From an uncultured Pirellulaceae bacterium (GTDB lineage Bacteria > Planctomycetota > Planctomycetia > Pirellulales > Pirellulaceae), in NCBI GenBank assembly GCA_937921995.1, contig CAKZVF010000172.1, positions 1 through 46,049 on the forward strand: a stretch of DNA of 46,049 nucleotides, given 5' to 3'. The position numbers and the translations under genes are program-made. A model generated the notes under the pieces. The model was not told the origin of the DNA. It saw nothing but the letters and a program-made list of their open reading frames with translations, and searched no databases. Positions 1 to 8,341 of the stretch are shown here, in pieces. Numbering within the stretch: position 1 is the stretch's first letter; each line of letters begins with the position of its first letter.

Positions 1-1556
1 TCTTCGACGCGCTCTTTTGCCCTTGGGCCGCGCGGTTCAGACTTATCATCTCGGCCACGTCCTCGTCCACGACCGCGTCCCCGACCACCGCGTGATCGTG
101 GTGGGCGGTCGTTGTCACGATCGCCATCGGCGATGCCGGCTCCGAAGTCCGAATCGGAATCACTGTTGTCCATCGCGACGTCATCATCGTCCCAAGATGG
201 TGACTGCGCGGCGACTGTGTTGCGATCAGTGTCTTGATTGCGGCTGCGATCTTGGTCCTGATTGCGTCCCCGTCCACGACCTCGGCCGCGTCCGCCTCGA
301 TTTCGATTGTTATTTTGGCCGCGCGAACGACCTCCTCTTTCGGGCGCTGTATCGTCGACGCCGCCGTTGCGCGGGTCGATGTCACGAGGGTCGACTTCCT
401 CTTCAAAAATTCCCGATGCGAAACTGTCGTCACTGTCATCGTGGGAATTGTCGATATCGTTTGCCGGTTGCAAATCAAAGTCGTCTGACTTCGCAACGAC
501 TTCGTCTTCTCGATTTTGATCGTCGCGGTCGCGCCCGCGTCCGCGGCCTCTGCCACGCCGCCGGCTGCGTGACGGACGATCTTCATCATCGTTATCTGAA
601 TCGGAGGAAGACGCGCGTGAACGTGAAGGCTTTGATGGACGCTCATCACTTGCAGAGGTTTCTCTGGCGGGTCTTTCCTCGGCCGATCGACCGCGACCGC
701 CTCTGCCACGTTTACGCCCTTCGGATCGTCGTCCACGCGCTGCGGCGGCTTCCTCATTGACTTCGGTGGTGTCGAGATCTTCAATCTCGAATTCGACGAA
801 ATCTTCATCGTCAGTATCTGGTTCGTCTTCGGATACGGCGGGGCGCTCTGGACGCTGGGATCTCTTTGGTCGAGAATTCTTTGCCGCGACCTCGACAGTT
901 TCTTCTTCGGCGTCAACGCTATCGCCGGAGTCCTCTGGCTGGGCCGTTTCGGTGATGTGGATCGTGCTTGGATCTGAATCGTCGAAACGGAAGCCGAAGA
1001 AATCGCCGGGTAGCTCTTCCTGTTGAGAACTTGATTTTTCGGTGGCTGCAGCTGCTGCCGGTTTGGTCGTTTCGGCTGCGCGGGACTTCGGTTTGTCCTC
1101 AGTCTTGGCGACCGCTACCGGTGCGCTTGATTCGGCGGTTTCGGTTTTGGCTTCCGATTTTTGACCTCCCGCAACGCCAAAGACGTTGGCCAAGAAGTCC
1201 CAGTGGCCACCGGACTTCTTCGCAGGTGGTTCATCCGCGGGAGTGGCTTGGGCTGCCGGAGCCGATTCGGGTTTGGGCGCCGGCGCAGGTGCCGGTTTGG
1301 CGGCTGCTACCGGTGTTGGGGGCTTGGTGTCCGCTGTTTTGGTTTCGGTCGAGCTGGGAGTGTTACCGGAGAAGGCCGCAAAAATATCGTCGGGATCCTG
1401 AGGTGAATCTTGAGTCGAATCTTGCTGCGTTGTGTCGTTGGCGGCTTCGGTTTTTCCTAAATCGTTGTCGAACTCCCCGCTGTCGTCATCGTCTTCGATG
1501 GGTTCAACTTCACGTCCTTTGTTACCGCTGAAGTAATCGTAAATATCGTCTGGCAT
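1..1556 (-). CDS. Acidic and RG-rich disordered protein, 3' end outside window
   Basis: An uninterrupted minus-strand frame runs from an ATG at 1556 off the left edge, giving at least 518 residues. A GGAG ribosome-binding site lies about 10 nt upstream of the ATG. The first 200 residues are acidic and Ala/Pro-rich, with short aromatic motifs: DDIYDYFSGN near residue 3, DDIFAAFSGN near 56, HWDFLANVFG near 118 and GDFFGFRFDD near 184. From about residue 270, blocks of alternating Arg-Gly (RGRGRGRGR type) alternate with Asp/Glu/Ser-rich stretches. RG boxes generally bind RNA, so an RNA-binding or RNA-decay scaffold is plausible, but that is inference. No folded domain is visible in this part; one may follow beyond the edge. 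The arginine-rich plus-strand frames here are its antisense shadow. The reading frame is certain; the function is unknown. Confidence 0.85.
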   Translation of the reverse strand, partial: MPDDIYDYFSGNKGREVEPIEDDDDSGEFDNDLGKTEAANDTTQQDSTQDSPQDPDDIFAAFSGNTPSSTETKTADTKPPTPVAAAKPAPAPAPKPESAPAAQATPADEPPAKKSGGHWDFLANVFGVAGGQKSEAKTETAESSAPVAVAKTEDKPKSRAAETTKPAAAAATEKSSSQQEELPGDFFGFRFDDSDPSTIHITETAQPEDSGDSVDAEEETVEVAAKNSRPKRSQRPERPAVSEDEPDTDDEDFVEFEIEDLDTTEVNEEAAAARGRRSEGRKRGRGGRGRSAEERPARETSASDERPSKPSRSRASSSDSDNDDEDRPSRSRRRGRGRGRGRDRDDQNREDEVVAKSDDFDLQPANDIDNSHDDSDDSFASGIFEEEVDPRDIDPRNGGVDDTAPERGGRSRGQNNNRNRGGRGRGRGRGRNQDQDRSRNQDTDRNTVAAQSPSWDDDDVAMDNSDSDSDFGAGIADGDRDNDRPPRSRGGRGRGRGRGRGRDDKSEPRGPRAKERVE

Positions 1557-2082
1557 CTGAGTTGCTCCTCGCCCTCGTTGGGGCAGAATTTTCACGCGGC
1601 ATCGTGTGCCGGGTGGATTGAATCGGTCGGTCGGTGGGTGCAGACATCCAGCTATTTTGAGGGGATGTGTTTGCTGATTGATTAATCAAGTTTATTTCCG
1701 GCACCGGCCGTGTAGAAATTGTGTTGGTGGTGCGCGTTAAGCGGTGGTTGGGCAGTTCCCAATCTCCACGCGGACGCGTTTGCAAATGTCCCACGAAAAT
1801 TGCTTCAACATCGGCACTTCATTTGGCTGCGACGTTTTTGTCAGTGGGACCCACCTGTCTGCTATCTGAGCAGGCCGTCATCGTATCCCAAAACGGCGTT
1901 TAAGGGGAAGGCCCATTTGCCATATTTCTAGGGGTTTAAGGGCAATATCGCCCCGTTTGTCGTGACATACGAGCACTTAAGCTCAGAAAACGGATGTCCG
2001 GCCCTCAAATTCCGCTCGGTTGGGATGCTGGGTGGGGGGGCGGTTGAAACGCTGCGTTGGAAAGGTTTTGGTTTGAGCGCAC
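1557..2082. other. Intergenic region with a 12-bp palindrome
   Basis: This gap separates the RG-rich gene from the transketolase terminator, and no convincing gene lies in it. It holds a perfect palindrome, TTGATTAATCAA, at 1678-1689, about 120 bp upstream of the RG-gene start and possibly an operator. A run of eight G lies near 2030-2042. The small frames on both strands lack a ribosome-binding site and look random. Confidence 0.5.
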
Positions 2083-2114
2083 AAAAACAGTCCTCTGTTT
2101 CGGCAGAGGACTGT
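2083..2114 (-). terminator. Rho-independent terminator of transketolase
   Basis: An 11-bp perfect stem (ACAGTCCTCTG paired with CAGAGGACTGT) with a 6-nt loop is followed by five T on the minus strand. It lies 32 bp beyond the stop codon of the transketolase gene. Confidence 0.9.
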
Positions 2115-2145
2115 GGGCTTACTTGGAATGGATAAAGGAGCTTGA

Positions 2146-4197
2146 TTACGCCTTCGTCGGTTGCGCAGCTTCAGCGACTTTAGCCGCGGTGATGCCGAAG
2201 TGTTCGTACAACTCTTCAAACGGAGCCGAACCGCCGAAGCTGCTCATGCCGATGAATTTGCCCTCGGGGCCGATGTAGCGCTGCCAACCCATCTCGATGC
2301 CGGCTTCGACCGCCACTCGGTTGGTGACCGAAGCAGGAAGAACCGATTCGCGATAGTCGGCAGGTTGTTCGTCAAACAGTTTCCAGCACGGCATACTGAC
2401 GACACGTGTCTTCACGCCGGCCTCCTCAAGATCCGCCGCCGCGTCGACGCAGATCGTGACTTCGCTGCCGGTGCCGATGAGGATCGCGTCGGGTGTGCCT
2501 TCACAGTCCACCAACGTGTAGGCGCCCTTGAGCACCCCATCGGCGGAACCGTGCTTGGATCGGTCAAAGGTTGGCATGTTCTGCCGAGACAAAACGATGA
2601 CCGTGGGCCGATCGTTATTTTCAAACGCGGCTTGGTAACATTTGGCAACCTCGTTCGCATCGCCAGGACGCATGGTCAATACGTTGGGGATAGATCGGCA
2701 AGCGGCCATGTGTTCGACCGGTTGGTGAGTCGGGCCGTCTTCGCCCAATCCGATCGAATCGTGCGACATGATGTAAAACACCGGTTGGTGCATGATGCTG
2801 CTCAGTCGCAGGCTCGGACGCAGATAGTCGGTGAAGACAAAGAACGTCGCCCCGTAAGCACGAATGCCAGAAAGCGACATGCCGTTACAGATCGCGGCCA
2901 TCACATGTTCGCGAATACCGAAGTGAAAGTTTTTGCCTGAGTAATCCGAGGACCCGAAATGGCCGGCCGCTGGATCATCGTTGTTGGATTTGTTGGATCC
3001 GGCAAGATCCGCCGAACCTCCGATGAACCATGGAATCGCTTTGCAAACTTCTTGCAGGACTTTGCCAGAACTGGCGCGAGTCGCCATGCCTTTTTCGTCG
3101 GCGTCAAAGGTTGGGATCGCATCCTGCCAGCCCTTGGGGAGATCGCCGGATTGAATCATTTCGATTTCAGCGGCTTCGGCGGCGAACTCCTTTTTATAGG
3201 CGTCGAACTTTTCTGTCCAAGCTGCGTGGGCGGCCTTTCCGCGGGCTCCGATACCGGCGCGGAAGGCTTCGTAGACGTCTGAAGGAACGTGAAACTTTTC
3301 CTCGGTCCATCCGTAATTTTCTTTCGCCAGTTTGATTTCGTCTTCGCCTAAGGGAGAACCGTGAGCGCCGGATGTGTCTTGTTTGTTGGGTGCACCGAAT
3401 CCGATGATGCTTTTGACGATGATTAGTGTTGGTTTGTCAGTTGTCTTTTTGAACTGATCGTAGGCAGCGTTAAGCGCGTCGACATCGTTGGCGTCGGTGA
3501 CAGTGATAACGCTCCACCCCAGCGATTCGAAACGCCCTTTGACGTTTTCGCTGAATGCCAATTCCGTGCGGCCTTCGATGGTGATTTCGTTGTCGTCATA
3601 GATCCAACAAAGATTCGATAACTTTAGATGACCGGCCAAGGACGCAGCTTCGCAGCCGATCCCCTCCATCACGTCTCCGTCGCTGCAGACGGTGTAGGTG
3701 TCGAAGTCGAACAATTCGTAGCCGGGGCGATCGTAAGTCGCGGCCAGCCATTTTCCAGCGATCGCCATGCCGACGCTGTTGCCGAGTCCTTGTCCGAGTG
3801 GGCCGGTGGTGGTTTCAATGCCCGCGGCGTATCCGAATTCTGGATGACCGGCGCAGGGGCTGCCCATTTGACGGAAGTTTTTGATGTCGTCGATGGAAAT
3901 CGAGGGCTTGCCTGTCAGCTGACCGTTTTTGTCTGTGCCGGCAACCTCGGCCAAGTGGATCATCGAGTAAAGCAACATCGACGCGTGGCCGCAGGAGAGC
4001 ACAAAACGGTCGCGGCCCATCCAATTCGGGTTGGCTGGGTCGTAGTTTAGATGATCATTCCAGATCGCATAGGTTAGCGGAGCAAGCGCCATCGGTGTGC
4101 CAGGATGTCCGCTGTTGGCGGCCTGAACGGCGTCCATTGATAGCGTTCGGATCGTGTTGATTGCTTGTTGCTGAACATCACTTGTGGAAGTCGACAT
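2146..4197 (-). CDS. tkt: Transketolase
   Basis: Transketolase is the thiamine-diphosphate enzyme of the non-oxidative pentose phosphate pathway. It moves two-carbon units between ketose and aldose phosphates in the cytoplasm. The 683-residue product has the usual full length. Near the N-terminus are the family signatures NSGHPGTPMALAPL and RDRFVLSCGHASML. The diphosphate/Mg site SDGDVMEGIGCEAASLAGH is followed by YDDNEITIEG, and the pyrimidine domain carries the GIREHVM and DSIGLGEDGPTHQPVEH motifs. The start is an ATG with GAGG upstream. The gene stands alone with its own terminator downstream and is divergent from the Tat-exported protein gene. Nothing in the sequence looks damaged. Confidence 0.98.
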   Translation of the reverse strand: MSTSTSDVQQQAINTIRTLSMDAVQAANSGHPGTPMALAPLTYAIWNDHLNYDPANPNWMGRDRFVLSCGHASMLLYSMIHLAEVAGTDKNGQLTGKPSISIDDIKNFRQMGSPCAGHPEFGYAAGIETTTGPLGQGLGNSVGMAIAGKWLAATYDRPGYELFDFDTYTVCSDGDVMEGIGCEAASLAGHLKLSNLCWIYDDNEITIEGRTELAFSENVKGRFESLGWSVITVTDANDVDALNAAYDQFKKTTDKPTLIIVKSIIGFGAPNKQDTSGAHGSPLGEDEIKLAKENYGWTEEKFHVPSDVYEAFRAGIGARGKAAHAAWTEKFDAYKKEFAAEAAEIEMIQSGDLPKGWQDAIPTFDADEKGMATRASSGKVLQEVCKAIPWFIGGSADLAGSNKSNNDDPAAGHFGSSDYSGKNFHFGIREHVMAAICNGMSLSGIRAYGATFFVFTDYLRPSLRLSSIMHQPVFYIMSHDSIGLGEDGPTHQPVEHMAACRSIPNVLTMRPGDANEVAKCYQAAFENNDRPTVIVLSRQNMPTFDRSKHGSADGVLKGAYTLVDCEGTPDAILIGTGSEVTICVDAAADLEEAGVKTRVVSMPCWKLFDEQPADYRESVLPASVTNRVAVEAGIEMGWQRYIGPEGKFIGMSSFGGSAPFEELYEHFGITAAKVAEAAQPTKA

Positions 4198-4385
4198 CGT
4201 TTCTTGCCTCGGAAAATTCGTTGTTCGTAATATTGATTATTTGTTTGGTGGTTGGAGGAGCCAATTCGTGGACCACGAAGCCCTTTTTGACCAATATCGG
4301 GTAATACGATAAACTACGAGCGGTTTCTCCGCCACTACTGCAGCGATGCAGCCAAGGCATCTTTAGATATTTTCTGGAAGTAAAC

Positions 4386-5522
4386 ATGGTTAACGAACCT
4401 GAACAACGCGGCTTGTCTACGGCCAGAGAATCACTGCAACGCGACTCCCGTGATCAGCAATCGCGCCGGGGCTTTCACAAAAGCGCCGTTGCCGCTGGTT
4501 TGGCGGCGATGATGAGCCCCGTATTGTCGACGTCTGCGTTTGGCGACCGCAAGAATTCCGAGGACGAAAAATCTCCGGCGGAACTGATCACGCCAGCCGC
4601 TCAAGCAACCATCGACAAATCTTTGGCCTACTTATTGAGGAACCAAGTCAAGTCGGGCCGCAACCGCGGAGCTTTCGGCAACGGAGGTTACAGCGGCGGC
4701 GTTGCGACCGCGTCGTTGGCAGGGCTGTCGATGATGTGTGCCGGTCATGCACCGGGGCAGGGGAAGTTCGGCAAAGCGATCGATCACTGCATTGATTTCG
4801 TGCTGAAGAACGTGCGCGACACCGGTTACATTGCCAAGTCCGAGAACAGCAACGAAAACATGTACGGCCACGGGTTCAGCATGCTGTTTCTTTCGCAGGC
4901 CTATGGCATGACGCAGAAGGCCGAGATCGGGAAGAAGCTGCGGATGGCTGTCGAACTCACGTGTTCGACGCAGCACGAAACCGGCGGTTGGCGTTATCAG
5001 CCTCGCAAGAGCGAAGGGGATCTTTCGATTACGGTATGTCAGATCATGGGACTGCGTGGTGCTCGCGATGCCGGGATCGACGTTCCCGATGACGTTCGCA
5101 AGCTGTGTATCAAGTATGTCCAAGACAGCCAGAATAAAAACGGGAGTTTTCGGTATACGCTGCGGGGTGGTCATTCAACGTTTGCGATGACAGCGGCGGG
5201 CGTGACGTCGCTGTATAGCGCTGGCATCTATGAAGGCGAACAAGTGGAGAAAGCGCTGAAGTATCTGCAGAAGTTCAAACCTGCCGGTGGCAATCGTTCT
5301 TCGCACTATTTTTATTCCAACTACTATGCCGTGCAGGCAATGTGGCATGCCGGCGGCGAGTATTGGAACAAGTGGTACCCGGCGATTCGTGACGAATTGG
5401 TAAAGGGGCAGTTGGCCGATGGTTCTTGGCCGTTCAGTGAGGCCGAAGCGCCCTTTGGAGCGGCGATGGGCGGAATCATTTTGCAGATGCCGCTCAATTA
5501 TGTGCCCGTATTTTCTCCTTAG
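4386..5522 (+). CDS. Tat-exported squalene-cyclase-fold repeat protein
   Basis: The product has 378 residues and starts at an ATG preceded by GGAAG. Residues 25-55 form a twin-arginine signal (SRRGFHK followed by an Ala-rich hydrophobic stretch), so it should be exported folded through the Tat pathway. The rest consists of alpha/alpha-barrel repeats of the prenyltransferase/squalene-oxidase type, with QW-like Gly-aromatic turns such as ETGGWRYQP, NKNGSFRYT and LADGSWPF. No DxDD or similar cyclase acid motif is visible. A true terpene cyclase is therefore unlikely, and a binding or structural role outside the cytoplasm is more probable. Planctomycetes encode many proteins of this kind. It is divergent from tkt with a 188-bp shared upstream region. 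Confidence 0.85.
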   Translation: MVNEPEQRGLSTARESLQRDSRDQQSRRGFHKSAVAAGLAAMMSPVLSTSAFGDRKNSEDEKSPAELITPAAQATIDKSLAYLLRNQVKSGRNRGAFGNGGYSGGVATASLAGLSMMCAGHAPGQGKFGKAIDHCIDFVLKNVRDTGYIAKSENSNENMYGHGFSMLFLSQAYGMTQKAEIGKKLRMAVELTCSTQHETGGWRYQPRKSEGDLSITVCQIMGLRGARDAGIDVPDDVRKLCIKYVQDSQNKNGSFRYTLRGGHSTFAMTAAGVTSLYSAGIYEGEQVEKALKYLQKFKPAGGNRSSHYFYSNYYAVQAMWHAGGEYWNKWYPAIRDELVKGQLADGSWPFSEAEAPFGAAMGGIILQMPLNYVPVFSP

Positions 5523-5647
5523 AGCGTTGTCGTAGCTTAATTGTGGGATGGGAACTCTTCGTCAATCCCGGCTTGCCGCATGTCAGTTGAAGATTCTCTC
5601 AGCTCTACTATCAATCTCGTAAGCTCAACCCCGTAAGCAAGGCAACC

Positions 5648-6460
5648 ATGACATTTTGCGTTGGCATTCAAGTCCAAGAAGGCATCGTCGCGCTGGCGGA
5701 CACGCGTATCGTACGCGGCAGCGAGCAGCTGAATAAAAACAAGTTGGCCCCGCTGGATCATTCCAACGATGGGATCTTCACCATGACCAGCGGCTTGCGT
5801 TCGGTGCGTGATAAAACGCTGACTTATCTCAACGAGGAACTTGAAAACATGGCGTACCCCTATGACCGCCTGTACAAGTTAGTCAATGGATTCTCCGGTC
5901 ACCTCCGTCGAGTAAAATCGGAGGACGGACCTTCCTTGGCCGCCAGCAACTACAACTTTAATTTGCACGCCATCATTGGCGGCTGTATGTCGGGCGATCA
6001 CTATCCGAAATTGTACTACGTCTACCCGGAGGGCAATTGGATCGAATCAGCTTCCGATTCGCCCTATTTCATGATCGGCCGAACGACGTACGGAAAACCG
6101 ATTCTCGACCGGCTGCTGAAATTTGAAACCCCGCTACGCGCCGCGGTAGGGCTGGCCCTGCTGGCGTTCGACGCCACACGCACCAGCGTCACCGACGTTG
6201 ATTGTCCGATCGACATCGCGATCATCCCCTCGAACACACGCACGATGAACTTCCAGCGCTACAGCCATGAAGACGTCGTTTCGGCGACCAATTGGTGGAA
6301 CCAAACGCTCTCCAATTCACTGCAGTCGATGCCGATGAACTGGTGCGACAACCTCTTCGATAATAACCAAAACCAAAACCAAAACCAAAACCAAAACCAA
6401 AACCAAAACCAAAACCAGTCGCAATCCAACTCAAACCCCGCACTGAATAACGGATTCTAA
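5648..6460 (+). CDS. Anbu-type proteasome-related peptidase with Asn-Gln tail
   Basis: Anbu is the bacterial ancestral beta-subunit relative of the proteasome and HslV, an Ntn hydrolase that forms open ring assemblies. The start MTFCVG places Thr2 as the N-terminal nucleophile after Met removal. The active-site Asp lies in ALADTR (Asp18), and the Lys is probably Lys30 or Lys32. The rest of the fold fits: the TMTSGLRSV segment, LHAIIGG, and DVDCPIDIAII near the end. Residues 239-257 are a low-complexity tail of nine Asn-Gln pairs followed by a Ser/Asn/Gln stretch, encoded by a hexanucleotide repeat. I do not recall such a tail as usual in this family. The gene is followed after 1 nt by a transglutaminase-like gene, a known partner. 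The ATP-grasp and alpha-E partners often found with Anbu are absent here. Confidence 0.88.
   Translation: MTFCVGIQVQEGIVALADTRIVRGSEQLNKNKLAPLDHSNDGIFTMTSGLRSVRDKTLTYLNEELENMAYPYDRLYKLVNGFSGHLRRVKSEDGPSLAASNYNFNLHAIIGGCMSGDHYPKLYYVYPEGNWIESASDSPYFMIGRTTYGKPILDRLLKFETPLRAAVGLALLAFDATRTSVTDVDCPIDIAIIPSNTRTMNFQRYSHEDVVSATNWWNQTLSNSLQSMPMNWCDNLFDNNQNQNQNQNQNQNQNQNQSQSNSNPALNNGF
6362..6418 (+). repeat. Hexanucleotide microsatellite AACCAA x8 plus AACCAG
   Basis: An in-frame array of eight perfect AACCAA units and one AACCAG unit lies inside the Anbu gene and encodes nine Asn-Gln pairs. Because the unit is 6 nt, gain or loss of units keeps the reading frame and changes only tail length. Confidence 0.95.
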
Positions 6461-6461
6461 G

Positions 6462-7298
6462 ATGACCCAAATAGAAGTCGGTTGCAATCTGGATTACGAG
6501 GTGCGGCGTGAGACGTTGCTCCAGCTGCAAATCGCGGTGGCCAGAGATAACTTCCAGCAAATTTTCAACGAGTCGCTGTTGATCAATCCCAACGTCGATT
6601 TTACCGGCGCGTTGGTGGGGCCGGAGAGCGTTCGGTTGAATCAATTCACGTTGCAGGCCGAAAATTACAACATTCAGTATCGGGCTACGGTTGAGCTGTT
6701 GCCCGACATTGATCAACCAACCGAGGTGCGGGAAACACCGATCGGCCGGTTGCCACCGGAAACGTTGACGTATCTTAATCCCAGTCGTTATTGCGAAAGC
6801 GATCTGCTGAGCCGGTTCGCTTTTGAGAAATTCGGTAACTGGCAACGGGGGTATGCCAAGGTGCAAGGGATCTGCGACTGGGTCAATGATCATTTGGACT
6901 ATGAACCGGGCAGCACTAACGGAACGACGACCGCGTCTGAAGTCCTACTGCAATGTAGCGGCGTCTGTCGTGACTACGCTCATTTGATGATCACGCTTTG
7001 TCGGTGCGTTGGCATTCCGGCGCGTTATGTTTCGGGATATGCGGTGAACCTGCAGCCGCCAGATTTTCATGGATTTGTCGAAGCGTTCCTTGACGGTCAG
7101 TGGTATTTGTTTGACCCGACGCGGTTGGCTCCATTGAATGGTTTGGTGAGGATCGGTTGCGGACGAGATGCCGCGGACGTGGCATTTGCGACGATTTACG
7201 GGGACATGCGTTTGAGCCACAAAGAAGTTTGGGCGAATTCTACCGATGTGAACAACGGTTTTCAAAACGGTTCGTCGGACGCCGTTTCTACCGCATAG
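6462..7298 (+). CDS. Transglutaminase-like cysteine protease-fold protein
   Basis: The 278-residue protein has an N-terminal beta-rich region (about residues 1-100), common in bacterial transglutaminase-like proteins, and a C-terminal transglutaminase core. The triad is visible: Cys169 in CSGVCRDYAHL, His203 in PDFHGFVEAF and Asp218 in WYLFDPTR. No signal peptide is present, so it should be cytoplasmic. Family members may be peptidases, amidases or cross-linking enzymes, and the sequence does not say which. The ATG lies 1 nt after the Anbu stop codon, so the two are almost certainly translated from one mRNA. Association of this family with Anbu is known from other bacteria. It converges on the gene ending at 7367. 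Confidence 0.93.
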   Translation: MTQIEVGCNLDYEVRRETLLQLQIAVARDNFQQIFNESLLINPNVDFTGALVGPESVRLNQFTLQAENYNIQYRATVELLPDIDQPTEVRETPIGRLPPETLTYLNPSRYCESDLLSRFAFEKFGNWQRGYAKVQGICDWVNDHLDYEPGSTNGTTTASEVLLQCSGVCRDYAHLMITLCRCVGIPARYVSGYAVNLQPPDFHGFVEAFLDGQWYLFDPTRLAPLNGLVRIGCGRDAADVAFATIYGDMRLSHKEVWANSTDVNNGFQNGSSDAVSTA

Positions 7299-7366
7299 CC
7301 GCTTCCGACGTGTGGACTCGTCATTCGGCAAACGATTCAATTTTTCTGAGAGTCGGTTGCTTCGAG

Positions 7367-7873
7367 CTATGCGTTTGCGTTTTGGTTTTCGATGATCATC
7401 GGCCGTCGGCGGAAGTTCGGTTGCTTTGGACGCGTTGCTGCGTCCGGCGTAGAGGTTGCCGGCGCGGTCGGTTGCGGACTTGGTGCGGGAGTTTGTGCAG
7501 CTGTATTCTTCTTCGACACGTTCTTTTGGAAGTGAAGATACAAAACGGATGCTTGTCGCTCAGTCAACAGTCCGCATTCAACAGCCAGATCACGGATGGG
7601 TTCCGCCGTAGACTGCTGGACCTGAAGCAGGTACTCCGCTTCTTTGGCGTGCAGGTAGCCCATTTCAATCGCCAACCGCTGGAAATCCTTTTCGGGAGAT
7701 CGTTCAATTGCCTCAAGGACGTTTGCGACCTGGCGAATCGTCATCAGGCTCTTCTGCAGGGCAAGCGTAGGCAAAGCTCTGGTTGATTCCTGTTGAATCT
7801 TGACTAGGCCGCAAAATTGTTCGGCCGTAACGATTCGTTGTTCAACAAGGTAGATTCCAAATTTCAGACTCAT
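7367..7873 (-). CDS. Small helical protein resembling PilB/GspE N-terminal repeats
   Basis: The 168-residue protein is read from the ATG at 7873 (MSLKFGIYLVEQ). A TTG 18 nt upstream could add six residues but is less likely; neither start has a clear ribosome-binding site. Residues 1-115 are predicted helical and repeat a pattern of Gly-x-x-Leu-x-x-x-x-x-Ile-Thr, Gln-rich helix, then Leu-x-x-Gly-Tyr-Leu. This is reminiscent of the N-terminal domain of type IV pilus and type II secretion ATPases. The last 50 residues are Ala/Pro/Thr-rich and probably disordered. Function is unknown. It lies upstream of, and divergent from, the pseudopilin cluster, so a link to surface machinery is possible but unproven. 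Confidence 0.7.
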   Translation of the reverse strand: MSLKFGIYLVEQRIVTAEQFCGLVKIQQESTRALPTLALQKSLMTIRQVANVLEAIERSPEKDFQRLAIEMGYLHAKEAEYLLQVQQSTAEPIRDLAVECGLLTERQASVLYLHFQKNVSKKNTAAQTPAPSPQPTAPATSTPDAATRPKQPNFRRRPMIIENQNANA

Positions 7874-7909
7874 GGTCGGACCGCCGCACAAAATGGGAAG
7901 GGATCATTA

Positions 7910-7982
7910 GGTGGTGTGCCGGAGTGGTTGCACCTCTGGCTCCCGCGCTACCGAGGAAACATCGACATTTAGCGACACCACC
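7910..7982. repeat. 73-bp element closed by an 8-bp inverted repeat
   Basis: GGTGGTGT at 7910-7917 pairs perfectly with ACACCACC at 7975-7982. Shorter pairings inside (for example GTGC with GCAC, and CGCT with AGCG) allow a multi-branched fold. The outline resembles a tRNA, but there is no T-loop, so it is read as a palindromic intergenic element. Confidence 0.55.
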
Positions 7983-8341
7983 AGCCAATAATTTATCGGC
8001 GGAATTGAAACGTCTTTTCTGGCGGATCACCATCTGTCATCGCTCAATTGTCAAAATCCGCACTCTTTAACACTTCATTCACGGTCCGATCGCGCATGCG
8101 ATGTCGTAGATTTCGTTGCGTTTTGTTTCGTTTTCGCCACGGGTAAAAAAGAAACGTGTTGTAATGCCGCGACCTGATACGGCGATCAACCCCCAATTAA
8201 AGCTCTCAAATCACCAGTTTGTAACGGCTGTAACGATCATTCAGAGGGGGTGGCAAATTGGCAAAGGAATTGCAACGAATCGCGGGACAAGCTTGCCCAT
8301 GATTGAAGTTGTGACCTAGCTTTTGAAAACTTCACGAATTG

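Noticed and set aside
17..1531. Arginine-rich and Ser/Leu-rich plus-strand frames at the left edge
   Set aside because: They lie opposite the RG/acidic protein frame, have no ribosome-binding sites and reflect its repetitive codons. The minus-strand frame is continuous and well formed.
6362..6420. CRISPR-like short repeats
   Set aside because: The 6-bp units are contiguous, without spacers, and in frame in a gene; the 14-bp array at 29721 also lacks spacers.
7910..7982. tRNA gene candidate
   Set aside because: Size and 8-bp stem fit, but there is no GTTCGA-type T-loop and no recognisable anticodon arm on either strand.
8321..8338. Rex operator-like TTTTGAA...TTCACGAA before the HAMP gene
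   Set aside because: The half-sites are separated by three instead of four bases and two positions differ from the consensus, so it is too weak to call.
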